A DNA stretch of 64,000 nt. Source: Alphaproteobacteria bacterium. Lineage in GTDB: Bacteria; Pseudomonadota; Alphaproteobacteria; Sphingomonadales; Kordiimonadaceae. The DNA lies in NCBI GenBank assembly GCA_013372975.1, contig JABXIS010000017.1, positions 62,001 to 126,000 on the forward strand, in the 5' to 3' direction. Within the stretch, counting starts at the first letter, position 1; the number at the start of each line of letters is the position of its first letter. A program made the translations under genes and the position numbers. The notes below the pieces were generated by a model. The model was not told the DNA's origin. It was given only the letters and a program-made list of their open reading frames with translations, and made no database searches. Shown piece by piece: positions 16,010-25,370 of the stretch.

Positions 16010-18850
16010 CTATTCAGCCGCCGCGGGCGCTTTCACACGCCGCATCACGGGGGTTTCCGCTGCATATTGCTCCTGCCAGCTGGACCGGTGGTTTGCGGGG
16101 CCAACCTCTACTGCTGTCACCTTATATTCGGGGCAGTTGGTGGCCCAGTCACTCAGCTCCGTGGTCACCACATTGGCCCCGGTTTCAGGGTGGTGGAAGG
16201 TTGTATACACCACGCCCGGCGCCATGCGGGTGGAAACTTCGGCCCGAAGCGTGGTTTCCCCCTTCCGGGAGCGCACAGCCACCCAGTCGCCTGTCCGGAT
16301 GCCGCGCATCTCCGCGTCAGATGGGTGTATCTCCAGCACATCCTCCTCCATCCAGCGGTTATTGTCCGTCCGGCGGGTTTGCGCCCCCACATTATACTGG
16401 CTGAGGATACGCCCTGTTGTCAGGATAAGCGGGAACTTGCGGTTGGTTTTCTCTTCCGTCGGTACATATTCGGTCACAACGAACAAGCCCTTGCCGCGCA
16501 CAAAACCATCCACATGCATGATGGGGGTGCCATCGGGTGCAGCGTCATTCACTGGCCACTGCAGGCTGCCTTCCCGGTCGAGCCGATCGAAGGATACGCC
16601 TGCGAATGTGGGTGTAAGCGCCGCGATTTCATCCATAATGGCTGCCGCATCCGGATAATCCATTTCATATCCAAGCGCCGCAGACAATTTCGCTGTCACT
16701 TCCCATTCATCAAGGCCGGTTTTGGATTTCATCGCAGGCCGCACCCGCCCGATCCGGCGTTCGGCATTGATGAAGGTACCATCCTTTTCAAGGAAACTGG
16801 TGCCCGGCAGGAACACATGGGCAAAACGCGCGGTTTCATTCAGGAACAGGTCCTGCACCACCAAACACTCCATGGACCGAAGCGCTGCTTCCACATGAAG
16901 GGTATTGGGGTCAGACTGGGCCACATCCTCACCCTGGATATACATGCCCTTATAATTGCCCGCACAAGCCTCATCAAACATATTAGGAATGCGGTAGCCC
17001 GGCTCGGCATCCAAGGTTACACCCCAGGCCTCTTCAAAGCTTTTGCGCGTGGCATCATCCGACACATGGCGATAACCGGAGAATTCATGCGGGAACGAGC
17101 CCATATCACACGAGCCCTGCACGTTATTCTGCCCGCGAAGCGGGTTGAGACCCACACCCCGGCGACCAATATTGCCCGTGGCCATCACAAGGTTGGCCAT
17201 GCCCATCACCATGGTAGAGCCCTGGCTATGCTCTGTGACACCCAGACCATAATAGATGGCTGCATTGCCCCCAGTGGCATAAAGGCGTGCCGCCGCACGG
17301 ATGTCTGCCGCTGGCACACCTGAGATTTTTTCAACTTCTTCCGGCGAATTCACCGGATCAAGCACGAAGGCTTTCCATTCGTCAAACGCGTCTGCCTCAC
17401 AGCGTTCGCGCACGAAATTCTCGTCAACCAGCCCTTCGGAAACCACCGTATGGGCCAGTGCGTTGATCACCGCCACATTGGTGCCCGGCAGAAGCGGCAA
17501 ATGATAATCCGCCTTCACATGCGGCATCTCCACCAGATCAATCTGGCGCGGGTCCAGCACGATCAGTTTGGCGCCCTGCCGCAGCCGACGCTTCATCTGG
17601 CTCGCGAACACCGGATGCGCATCTGTCGGATTGGCGCCGATCACCATGATCACATCCGCCTCTTCAACGGAATCAAAATCCTGCGTGCCCGCAGACGTGC
17701 CGAAGGTTTGCTTCAGGCCATACCCGGTGGGCGAATGACAAACGCGGGCGCAGGTATCCACATTGTTGTTACCAAAGGCCGTGCGGATCAGCTTCTGAAC
17801 CAGCCAGACTTCCTCGATGGTGCAACGGCTTGAGGTGATACCCCCCACCGATTTACGGCCATATTTCTCCTGAATGCCTTTGAAGCGCTTGGCTGCAAAG
17901 GCGATCGCCTCATCCCAGCTAACCTCGCGCCATTCATCAGTGATCTGCTCTCGGATCATTGGCTTAGTCAGTCGGTCCTTGTGGGTCGCGTACCCCCAGG
18001 CAAAACGCCCTTTCACACAGCTATGGCCATGGTTGGCCTTACCGTCCTTATAGGGGATCATGCGCACCACTTGCTCGCCCTTGAGTTCAGCCTTGAAGCT
18101 GCAGCCCACGCCACAATAAGCGCATGTGGTAATGACAGACCTGTCAGGCACCCCGTGCGCGATCAGGTCGTTTTCTGCCAACGTCGCTGTTGGGCAGGCC
18201 TGCACGCAGGCGCCACACGACACACATTCAGAACTGAAGAAATCTTCCGTACCCGTCGCAACGCGGGAGCCAAACCCCCGCCCTTCAATGGTAAGCGCAA
18301 GCGTGCCCTGCACCTCATCACACGCCCGCACACAGCGCGAGCAAACAATGCATTTTGATGGGTCATAGGTGAAATAAGGTGTGCTTTCGTCCTTGCCCAA
18401 ATCCAGATGGTTTTCACCCTCATATCCATAACGCACATCCCGGAGGCCCACGGCACCCGCCATATCCTGCAATTCGCAATCGCCATTTGTAGGGCATGTG
18501 AGGCAATCAAGCGGGTGATCAGAGATATAAAGTTCCATCACCCCGCGCCTAAGGCGCGCCAACCGGTCCGTCTGGGTTTTCACCACCATGCCGTCTTCGG
18601 CGTGGGTCGTGCAGCTTGACGGTGTACCCTTCCGGCCATCAACTTCCACGAGGCACAAGCGGCAGGACCCAAAGCTTTTCACCATATCGGTGGCACACAG
18701 TTTCGGAATAGATATACCTGCTTCCGCCGCTGCCCGCATCAGGCTGGTGCCCTTGGGCACACTCACGCGCTGGCCGTCAACTTCAAGCGTGACAGTTTCT
18801 TCCGATTTGGATTTCGGGGTTCCGTAATCTGTTTCTTTCAGGAGCGCCAT
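16010..18850 (-). CDS. fdsA: NAD-dependent formate dehydrogenase, alpha (molybdenum) subunit
   Basis: The 946-residue catalytic subunit oxidises formate to CO2 at a bis-MGD molybdenum centre. Order of parts: a NuoG-like 2Fe-2S domain (C52, C63, C66, C80), a His-Cys ligated 4Fe-4S region (H112, C116, C119, C125), two 4Fe-4S clusters (C167-C177 and C209-C219), then the Mo-enzyme core with its own 4Fe-4S ligands (C243, C246, C250, C278). The active-site residue is cysteine (C371 in RVCHSPTG), not selenocysteine. Domain order and length match FdsA/FdhA of soluble oxygen-tolerant formate dehydrogenases. ATG at 18850 follows GGAGG. The operon is fdsG-fdsB-fdsA-fdhD. The small delta subunit FdsD of some operons is not found nearby. 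Confidence 0.96.
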   Translation of the reverse strand: MALLKETDYGTPKSKSEETVTLEVDGQRVSVPKGTSLMRAAAEAGISIPKLCATDMVKSFGSCRLCLVEVDGRKGTPSSCTTHAEDGMVVKTQTDRLARLRRGVMELYISDHPLDCLTCPTNGDCELQDMAGAVGLRDVRYGYEGENHLDLGKDESTPYFTYDPSKCIVCSRCVRACDEVQGTLALTIEGRGFGSRVATGTEDFFSSECVSCGACVQACPTATLAENDLIAHGVPDRSVITTCAYCGVGCSFKAELKGEQVVRMIPYKDGKANHGHSCVKGRFAWGYATHKDRLTKPMIREQITDEWREVSWDEAIAFAAKRFKGIQEKYGRKSVGGITSSRCTIEEVWLVQKLIRTAFGNNNVDTCARVCHSPTGYGLKQTFGTSAGTQDFDSVEEADVIMVIGANPTDAHPVFASQMKRRLRQGAKLIVLDPRQIDLVEMPHVKADYHLPLLPGTNVAVINALAHTVVSEGLVDENFVRERCEADAFDEWKAFVLDPVNSPEEVEKISGVPAADIRAAARLYATGGNAAIYYGLGVTEHSQGSTMVMGMANLVMATGNIGRRGVGLNPLRGQNNVQGSCDMGSFPHEFSGYRHVSDDATRKSFEEAWGVTLDAEPGYRIPNMFDEACAGNYKGMYIQGEDVAQSDPNTLHVEAALRSMECLVVQDLFLNETARFAHVFLPGTSFLEKDGTFINAERRIGRVRPAMKSKTGLDEWEVTAKLSAALGYEMDYPDAAAIMDEIAALTPTFAGVSFDRLDREGSLQWPVNDAAPDGTPIMHVDGFVRGKGLFVVTEYVPTEEKTNRKFPLILTTGRILSQYNVGAQTRRTDNNRWMEEDVLEIHPSDAEMRGIRTGDWVAVRSRKGETTLRAEVSTRMAPGVVYTTFHHPETGANVVTTELSDWATNCPEYKVTAVEVGPANHRSSWQEQYAAETPVMRRVKAPAAAE

Positions 18851-18851
18851 G

Positions 18852-20399
18852 TCAGTCGCCTCCCTTTCCTGCTTCTCGGCCAGTTTCCCTGCCCACGGCT
18901 TCGGGGAAATATTTTAGCACACTTTTCACCGGTACCGGCGTCATACCGCCCATGGCGCACAAGGACCCATCTTCCATGACTTCAAGAAGATCCTCAATCA
19001 GGGTGAGGTTGGCCTCAACCTCCTCGCCCGCGATCACCTTCGCCATTACTTCGGAACCGCGCACAGCACCGATGCGGCATGGCGTGCATTTGCCGCAGCT
19101 TTCATGGGCGCAGAAATCAAAGGCATATTTGGCCTGCGCCGCCATATCGGCCGTATCATCGAACAGAACGATACCACCGTGGCCCACACCCGCGCCGATC
19201 CCCATGAAGGTTTCATAGTCCATCGGCATATCCAGCTTGTCAGCCGGGATATAGGCCCCAAGAGGCCCGCCCACCTGCACGGCTTTTAGGGGCCTGCCGG
19301 AGCGCGTGCCACCGCCAAATGTTTCCACCAAATCACGCAGGGTTACGCCAAAGGCCTTCTCAACAAGGCCGCCACGGGCCACATTCCCCGCAATCTGGAA
19401 CGGCATGGTGCCAGTGGACTTGCCCATACCGTGATCCCGGTAAAATGCTCCGCCTTTCGCCAGAATGGTAGGAATAGCGCACAGGCTGATCACATTATGC
19501 ACAAGGGTTGGCTTGGCATCCAGGCCCTCAAGAGCCGGCAGTGGCGGCTTGGCGCGCACCTGCCCGCGTTTGCCTTCAAGGCTTTCCAAAAGCGAGGTTT
19601 CCTCACCACAGATATAGGCCCCCGCGCCCATAAAGACTTCCAGATGAAAGGCCTTGCCCGAGCCCATGACATCGTCCCCGAGCAGGCCTTTCCAATAGGC
19701 ACGGTCGATCGCGGCGGTAAGCACTTCTTGTGCAATCGGATATTCAGACCGAAGATAGATATAGCCCTTTGTGGCCCCGACCCCGAGACCTGCAATCACC
19801 ATACCTTCGATCAGCAAGAAAGGATCGCCTTCCATGATCATGCGGTCGGCGAAGGTGCCGCTATCGCCCTCGTCGGCGTTGCAGACAATATATTTCTGGT
19901 CTGCTTTGGCGCCTCTCACGGTGCTCCACTTGATGCCCGCCGGGAAGGCTGCCCCGCCCCGGCCACGTAGCCCTGATGTTATCACTTCGTCGCAGATGGC
20001 TTCCGCTGTCATGCCAACAGCCTTCAACACACCCGCAAGCCCGCCATGGGTTTCATAGTCTGCCATCGACAATGGATTTGTGATACCGCAACGTGCAAAG
20101 GTCAGGCGCTCCTGCGCCTTGATGAAAGGCATCTCTTCAACCAGGCCATGGCACAGCGGGTGCGCCCGGCCTTCCAGCATGCCGTCTTCGATCAGCGTTT
20201 GCACATCATCCAATGTTACGGGGCCGTAACCAACCCTGCCCGTCGCTGTTTCCACTTCAACAAAAGGTTCCAGCCACGCCATGCCGCGGCTACCATTGCG
20301 GACCACGTCAAAACCCGTGATAGCGTGGATTTTCCTAGCCACCTCATCGGCCCCCATGGCCACGGCGCTGCTATCAAGCGGTACATAAATCTTGGTCAT
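18852..20399 (-). CDS. fdsB: NAD-dependent formate dehydrogenase, beta (diaphorase) subunit
   Basis: 515 residues, homologous to NuoF: it binds FMN and NAD+ and passes formate electrons to NAD+. Visible are the nucleotide/FMN-binding glycine-rich SGLRGRGGAAFPAG (about 145-158), NADEGDSGTFADR, GAGAYICGEETSLLESLEG, and the C-terminal 4Fe-4S site ESCGKCTPCRIG with the fourth cysteine in LCAMGGMTP. The N-terminal 110 residues form an extra, degenerate thioredoxin-like extension, usual in FdsB. Its ATG overlaps the fdsG stop (ATGA) and its TGA lies one base before fdsA, so expression is tightly coupled. Confidence 0.96.
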   Translation of the reverse strand: MTKIYVPLDSSAVAMGADEVARKIHAITGFDVVRNGSRGMAWLEPFVEVETATGRVGYGPVTLDDVQTLIEDGMLEGRAHPLCHGLVEEMPFIKAQERLTFARCGITNPLSMADYETHGGLAGVLKAVGMTAEAICDEVITSGLRGRGGAAFPAGIKWSTVRGAKADQKYIVCNADEGDSGTFADRMIMEGDPFLLIEGMVIAGLGVGATKGYIYLRSEYPIAQEVLTAAIDRAYWKGLLGDDVMGSGKAFHLEVFMGAGAYICGEETSLLESLEGKRGQVRAKPPLPALEGLDAKPTLVHNVISLCAIPTILAKGGAFYRDHGMGKSTGTMPFQIAGNVARGGLVEKAFGVTLRDLVETFGGGTRSGRPLKAVQVGGPLGAYIPADKLDMPMDYETFMGIGAGVGHGGIVLFDDTADMAAQAKYAFDFCAHESCGKCTPCRIGAVRGSEVMAKVIAGEEVEANLTLIEDLLEVMEDGSLCAMGGMTPVPVKSVLKYFPEAVGRETGREAGKGGD

Positions 20400-20869
20400 T
20401 GCCCCGCCTCCTCAATGGCTTTATCGAGGCAGGTCGCAGAGACGCGTCCTTTCAGCTGACCGCCGACCATCGCGGCGGGCCCACTGGCGCACAGGCCAAG
20501 GCAATAGACAGCTTCAACCGTGATTTTTCCGTCAGCTGTGGTATCGCCAAGGCCAATACCCAGCTTCTCCAGGGCATGGGCCGTAAGGCCGCGCGCACCC
20601 ACGGCCTGGCAGGCTTCCGCCTGACAAATGCGGATAACGTGCTCGCCCTTCGGTGCCTTGGTGAAATCATCATAAAAGCTGATCACGCCTTTCACTTCGG
20701 CCTTGGTGACATTGAAGGCCTTGGCAAGCAGCGGCACATTGGCAGCATCAACATAGCCGTCACGCGCTTGCAGGGCGTTCAGCGCGCGCATCAGGCCGCC
20801 AGTTTCACCCACAAATTTTGTTATCAGGTCGTCGCCTTGGCGACGTGGCTGGAAATGATCGTCCGCCAC
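20396..20869 (-). CDS. fdsG: NAD-dependent formate dehydrogenase, gamma (2Fe-2S) subunit
   Basis: 157 residues, homologous to NuoE. It has a helical N-terminus (GETGGLMRALNALQARDGYVDA) and a thioredoxin-like 2Fe-2S domain with cysteines in ICQAEACQAVG and YCLGLCASGPA, the C-x4-C and C-x3-C spacing of this family. It transfers electrons within the NAD-reducing module. It is the first gene of the operon and starts with GTG at 20869 behind GAGGGGGC. The promoter should lie within 20870-21070; I see no convincing operator there. Confidence 0.94.
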   Translation of the reverse strand: MADDHFQPRRQGDDLITKFVGETGGLMRALNALQARDGYVDAANVPLLAKAFNVTKAEVKGVISFYDDFTKAPKGEHVIRICQAEACQAVGARGLTAHALEKLGIGLGDTTADGKITVEAVYCLGLCASGPAAMVGGQLKGRVSATCLDKAIEEAGQ

Positions 20870-21070
20870 TTTTGCCCCCTCTCAGGATTTTGGTGCCTAT
20901 TTTAGCACATATTTTCCGGGAGGGTGCGATTTGCCGCCCGCCAAATCAATCAAAAAATCATGGAGTCTGGCGATTAATTCTCTCTGCTCAAGCGTGTTGG
21001 GGTAATGTAGAACGCAAGATTGGATTATCGGAAATATGTAATTTCTGGATTGCGGACGCCTACGGCGACC

Positions 21071-22612
21071 TTAGGAGGTCATCATCTCAGGCGCATCTTC
21101 AACCGCCACGGTGATGCCCAGCTCCTGCGCCAGTGTCTTCATGTCATAGTCCGGCAGATCAGCCGATACCACGCGCACGTTCATCGCCTGCCATGTGGCC
21201 ACAAGCTGGCTCATCATTTCCTTGCCGTCGAAATGGCCGGCCAGCTTTTTCATCAAAGGCGGCGGCATCTCGATCATGCCACCCTTGAGGCATTTGAGGG
21301 CTTCCGGCGCCACCACCGCATCGCCAAAACGGTCAATCCATATGGGGTGCCCAAGGGCCGCCAGCTTATTGAGTGCATCCCAGTGCAACCCACCGCGCCT
21401 GACAGGCGGCATACCCTTGATGCGGAAGCCGATCTTGTCAGGGACTTCACCATGCCGACCAAGCATCACCTCAAGTTCTTCCGTAAAACGGTCCTGAATC
21501 ATTGTGGACCGGCACAACTCGTAATAATCAGGCTTTTCGCGTTCGTCCGCCGGTTTGCGAACCCGCATGCGGATCAGATCCTCCAACTGTGCCAAATCAT
21601 GCTCGATAGAGATATCGGGATGTTCCGCCAGCGCGATGATATCGTCAGGCCGCCTGATCTGGCCTTCAAGATTCACCTTGCCCTGCTGCAACACAGCAAT
21701 AGAAACTGACGCCAGATTGTCTGCCACCATGCGCGGGCTGGTACGGTATTTGTAGCGCTTGATCGCGTCCTGGATCAGTTTGCGATTATGTTCGATACCA
21801 TCGATAACACCCGAGAGCTTCTCGATGCCTTGTTCATCTTCGATTTCACCAACGAACACGCCGCGTGCCTGATGCAGGGCCTGATGCAGTTTTTCTGGCG
21901 CTACATCCCGATCATCGATTGCCATATTGGCTTTGGTAAGAGCCAGTTTCTCAGGCGCGATATTCAGCCGCGCCGCAACATTCTGCATCTCCAGATCAAA
22001 GGCATCTTCATCAAAGCCCGTAGCAGTCAACAATCCGTAGGAAGCTTCATCCAGCTTGCCAACCTTGCCGCCCACAGCGTGTCGCTGAAGGTTAGCTTCA
22101 AATTCGGTTCGGGCAGAGGCTTTTTCTTCATCCGTGAGGCCGGCATCACTGTTGTCTTTTAGGGCATCCATGCTGACCATGGTGAGGTCAAGGTCCCCTT
22201 CGAACGGCGATGCCAGCAAGTCCTCTACAAAGTTGAAGAAGCTATACATGTCGGCAGGCGCTTCGGCCTTTGCGCCATCGCTGGCCTGAGGCTGCTCTCC
22301 GCGTCCGGGTTTGAAAAACTCAAGCAACCGCTCGCCGCCAGACTTTTCAGTCACCCGCATATCAAAGTTGATGTAGCCACCGGTTTTGAGGCGCAGCGGC
22401 ACCTGCGGGAACATCACATTCTGGAAAATGGAAACATCATCGCGGTCCAGCAGGCGTTCCACTCTGTCGTGTGCATCGGCCGGAAAAAGAAAGCTGAGAG
22501 GCTGTCGGAACAGGTCTACATCGCGCCAGCGCATGATCGTTTTGAACCGATCATCGGCCTTGTCGATGAAACTTTTTTTAACCAGGAATAGGCTGAATTC
22601 TGGCTCGCTCAC
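21071..22612 (-). CDS. PAS-like / degenerate EAL-like protein of unknown function
   Basis: 513 residues, not recognised as a named gene. The N-terminus (about 1-105) has a PAS-like course: LSFLFPADAHDRVERLL, then VPLRLKTGGYINFDMRVTEK and LLEFFKPG. A low-complexity linker and a helical middle part (about 140-400) follow. The last 110 residues look like an eroded EAL phosphodiesterase domain: LGHPIWIDRFGDAVVAPEAL stands where EAL proteins have the DDFG loop, and the tail ends in LAQELGITV. Metal-binding acidic residues are mostly missing, so a catalytic role is unlikely; a signalling or scaffold role is possible. It begins with GTG behind GAGGGACAG and stands 200 bp from the fds operon on the same strand, as a separate unit. 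Confidence 0.6.
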   Translation of the reverse strand: MSEPEFSLFLVKKSFIDKADDRFKTIMRWRDVDLFRQPLSFLFPADAHDRVERLLDRDDVSIFQNVMFPQVPLRLKTGGYINFDMRVTEKSGGERLLEFFKPGRGEQPQASDGAKAEAPADMYSFFNFVEDLLASPFEGDLDLTMVSMDALKDNSDAGLTDEEKASARTEFEANLQRHAVGGKVGKLDEASYGLLTATGFDEDAFDLEMQNVAARLNIAPEKLALTKANMAIDDRDVAPEKLHQALHQARGVFVGEIEDEQGIEKLSGVIDGIEHNRKLIQDAIKRYKYRTSPRMVADNLASVSIAVLQQGKVNLEGQIRRPDDIIALAEHPDISIEHDLAQLEDLIRMRVRKPADEREKPDYYELCRSTMIQDRFTEELEVMLGRHGEVPDKIGFRIKGMPPVRRGGLHWDALNKLAALGHPIWIDRFGDAVVAPEALKCLKGGMIEMPPPLMKKLAGHFDGKEMMSQLVATWQAMNVRVVSADLPDYDMKTLAQELGITVAVEDAPEMMTS

Positions 22613-22754
22613 CTGTCCCTCGCCTGCATTTTGGGTTACTGACCGTTTCTCTTAAGAACAGTCATATCACACTGAATTTAAGGCCCTGTAAAATTTTCCT
22701 TCAAATTTGAGGGAATTCACCCGAACCCTCGTCCGGGCGAAACTTTATTTGGCA

Positions 22755-24176
22755 CTATTCCGTTTTGGCGAGATCAGCACGGATTTTTTCCGCTACTGCT
22801 TCAACACGTGCCCGAAGCGCGTCCTCATCGATGGTTAGCATCTTGCCATCACGCATCAGTACCTTGCCTTCCACTACCGTTGTCACCACATCATGCGAGC
22901 CCGCGGCATACACAAGATGGGACATCACATCATAAAGCGGCGCAAGGCGCAGGCTATCAAGCGATACCTGTATCATATCGGCTTTCATCCCCGGCTTGAG
23001 TGCGCCCGTTACATCCCCGAGGCCCACAGCTTCTGCACCACCCGATGTGGCCATCTTCAGTGCGGCAGACGCTGGCACAACAGTTGGGTCGTTTTGTTTG
23101 CCCTTGTTGAGAAGGGCTGCAAGCCGCATCTCTTCCCACATATCCAGATCATTGTTGGAGGCTGCCCCATCAGTGCCCAACCCTACCTTCACGCCGGCTT
23201 CCAGCATCTGCGGAATGGGCGCAATACCTGCTGCAGTCTTGAGGTTGGATGTTGGGTTATGAATGGCACCCACAGGCGCGCCCGCAAGTGCTTTCATATC
23301 GCTGTCTGTTGGCCAAACCACGTGTGCGGCCACGGTGGTTACGTCCAAAAGCCCGGTCTCGGCCATCAATTCGATTGATGTCATACCCTGCTCGGCAGCG
23401 ATCTTTTTCACTTCGGCCTGATCCTCGGCAATATGGATCGAGATGGGTGCGCCCAGCTCCTTGGCCTTGGCTGCTACCTGCGAGAGATGCTCTTTTGACA
23501 CTGTATAAGGTGCGTGCGGTGCCAGGCCCGGCGTGATGCGTGGATGTTTGCCCTGCCAGTCTTCCACAAATTTTACGCCTGCGGCATAACTGTCTTCCCA
23601 GCCCTTGAACCCAGGGCTCGGGAAATCAATCATCGGCGCGGTGATCACAGCCCTGAGGCCACATTTGTCCACGACACCTGCGATCACGTCGGGATAGAAA
23701 TACATATCCACAAAACTGGTGGTGCCGCCCCTGATCATTTCCCAACAAGCGAGCTCAGAGCCTACGGCGATAAAATCAGGGTCCACATACCGACCTTCCA
23801 TGGGGAAGATATATTTGGTCAGCCACGTCATCAGGTCCAGATCATCCGCCATGCCGCGAAATAGCACCATGGCAGAGTGGGTATGCCCGTTCACCATACC
23901 CGGCATCAGGACCCGGTTTTCACCTGCAAGGATATCGTCTGCGCTATAGGTTGCAGTAATTTCAGCTGCAGTTCCAACCGCGACGATGGCACCATCTTTC
24001 ACTGCTACAGCGCCAAATTCCACAACACCGCGCGCATCATCCATTGTCACCACATACCGGCCATGGGCAATCATATCCACATGGGTTTTATCCTCGGCAC
24101 CAGCCATAATCACCTGTCCTTCAATCATTATCAGAGCAGCCATCATTGCTGCCGCCCTTTTCATTTTTTTAAACAT
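22755..24176 (-). CDS. Exported amidohydrolase, MTA/SAH-deaminase or TRZ/ATZ type
   Basis: About 473 residues of the metal-dependent amidohydrolase superfamily. HxH of the metal site is in VNGHTHSAMVLFRG, further ligands lie in LAPHAPYTVS and ISIHIAEDQAEV, and the catalytic aspartate is in VGLGTDGAASNNDLDM. These match the S-adenosylhomocysteine/5-methylthioadenosine deaminase and chlorohydrolase group. Unlike most of that cytoplasmic group, the chosen start (ATG at 24176, AGGA upstream) gives a signal peptide MFKKMKRAAAMMAALIM...AGAED, so it is probably periplasmic. The true substrate is uncertain; deamination of a purine- or triazine-like ring is the family activity. The AraC regulator upstream on the same strand may control it. 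Confidence 0.85.
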   Translation of the reverse strand: MFKKMKRAAAMMAALIMIEGQVIMAGAEDKTHVDMIAHGRYVVTMDDARGVVEFGAVAVKDGAIVAVGTAAEITATYSADDILAGENRVLMPGMVNGHTHSAMVLFRGMADDLDLMTWLTKYIFPMEGRYVDPDFIAVGSELACWEMIRGGTTSFVDMYFYPDVIAGVVDKCGLRAVITAPMIDFPSPGFKGWEDSYAAGVKFVEDWQGKHPRITPGLAPHAPYTVSKEHLSQVAAKAKELGAPISIHIAEDQAEVKKIAAEQGMTSIELMAETGLLDVTTVAAHVVWPTDSDMKALAGAPVGAIHNPTSNLKTAAGIAPIPQMLEAGVKVGLGTDGAASNNDLDMWEEMRLAALLNKGKQNDPTVVPASAALKMATSGGAEAVGLGDVTGALKPGMKADMIQVSLDSLRLAPLYDVMSHLVYAAGSHDVVTTVVEGKVLMRDGKMLTIDEDALRARVEAVAEKIRADLAKTE

Positions 24177-24255
24177 GCTCAAAAATCCTGCCCAATACGT
24201 TTTCTTGTTTCTTAAGTCCAACCTATCCCATGTGGCGAGGGGAGCCAATCGGCTT

Positions 24256-25257
24256 TCAAGATTTGTGCCCCTGCCTGCGCCACTGCGCTGGTGTCTGCCC
24301 TGTCCACTTTCTGAAGGCGCGAATGAACGCGGCAGGTTCAGAATAGCCTAGCCGGATCGCCACCTCCGATACCGCCAGCCCCTGCCCCAGATATCTCTCA
24401 GCCACCTTACACCGCGCGGTGGCGGCAATATCCCTGAAGCTTTGCCCACCCTCGGCAAGCGCCCGCTGCAAGCTTCGTTCCGATTGGCCAAGCAGGCGGG
24501 AAATGCCCTTCACTGTGGGGCTGTTACCCTTTTCGAACGATGCTTCCAACAGGCCGGAGACACGCGCAACCATCCCTTCTTCCTTTGGGATTTCAGCCTC
24601 GACATGCTGACGCAGCATGTCATTAAGCGCAGGATTCGCATCTGTCATGGGTCGCGCGAGCGCCTCAAGGCTCCAGGTCATTTCGTGCCGGCGTGCGCCA
24701 AAATGAACCGGCGCACAGAAGGCCTGCTCGAAGGTGTCTGCCGCGTCAGGTTTCGGGCGCATTAAGCAGACAGACAAAGGGGTGATACCGGGCGCCGCCC
24801 AACGGGCAAACCGCACCATCGGCAAAAGAATGGCTTCAGCCCGCAAAAATCCGGCACGCCAGTCTGGTCGCAAGGGTTGATAATGGATACGGCAGATATC
24901 GGCGTCCGTTTCCATATGCAGGCGTCCTGCGGCGCCAACATAAAAGGTAAAATCACACGCTGCCCTCAGGGCATCCCCCACTGTTGGGCTGGTGACCAGC
25001 AGATGCCCAAGGGACGCATAACTGCTGTAGCGCACCCTGCTGCCTACTTTCAGCCCCAGCTGATCATCGGCCATGCCTTCTGCAGCCACCCAAAGGGCTT
25101 CGGCATCGCGCTCGCTGACCCGTTCCCCCTTGAAGGACGCAACGCCGGCAACAGAAAAAAGTTCTTTTTCTTCAATACCATAATCATCCGTCACGGCATC
25201 GACGAGCGTGGCCAGATAGCGGGTGAGAACTGTGTCCTGTGCGGTTTCCTGCGGCAT
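24256..25257 (-). CDS. AraC-family transcriptional regulator
   Basis: 333 residues. The N-terminal 200 residues resemble the arabinose-binding-like domain of the OruR/ArgR-type AraC proteins (DDQLGLKVGSRVRYSSYASLGHLLVTSPTVGDAL). The C-terminal double HTH is clear (about 235-330): VKGISRLLGQSERSLQRALAEGGQSF, then VSEVAIRLGYSEPAAFIRAFRKWTGQTPAQWR. It lies 80 bp upstream of the exported amidohydrolase on the same strand and divergent from the symporter/D-aminoacylase/TauE genes, so either set could be its target. The effector is unknown. Confidence 0.92.
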   Translation of the reverse strand: MPQETAQDTVLTRYLATLVDAVTDDYGIEEKELFSVAGVASFKGERVSERDAEALWVAAEGMADDQLGLKVGSRVRYSSYASLGHLLVTSPTVGDALRAACDFTFYVGAAGRLHMETDADICRIHYQPLRPDWRAGFLRAEAILLPMVRFARWAAPGITPLSVCLMRPKPDAADTFEQAFCAPVHFGARRHEMTWSLEALARPMTDANPALNDMLRQHVEAEIPKEEGMVARVSGLLEASFEKGNSPTVKGISRLLGQSERSLQRALAEGGQSFRDIAATARCKVAERYLGQGLAVSEVAIRLGYSEPAAFIRAFRKWTGQTPAQWRRQGHKS

Positions 25258-25370
25258 ATACTTTGGCGTAAAATGTCAATTTTTAGACGCCGACTGTCAT
25301 TCACGCTTGCGCTTTGGTCAAGTAAATTCACAGTGTTCTTTGGGGAAGAAAGAACGGGAGAGAGGGGAAA

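Noticed and set aside
16067-17323. Long open frame on the plus strand inside fdsA (418 codons)
   Set aside because: It lies fully within a confidently identified molybdenum subunit and reads as a His/Gly-rich low-logic protein; it results from codon bias.
17738-17740. Selenocysteine at the formate dehydrogenase active site
   Set aside because: The active-site codon of RVCHSPTG is a cysteine codon, not TGA.
22720-22737. CCCGAAC/GTCCGGG hairpin (one G-U pair) as a terminator of the amidohydrolase gene
   Set aside because: The stem is short and no T-tract follows on the minus strand, so evidence for termination is too weak.
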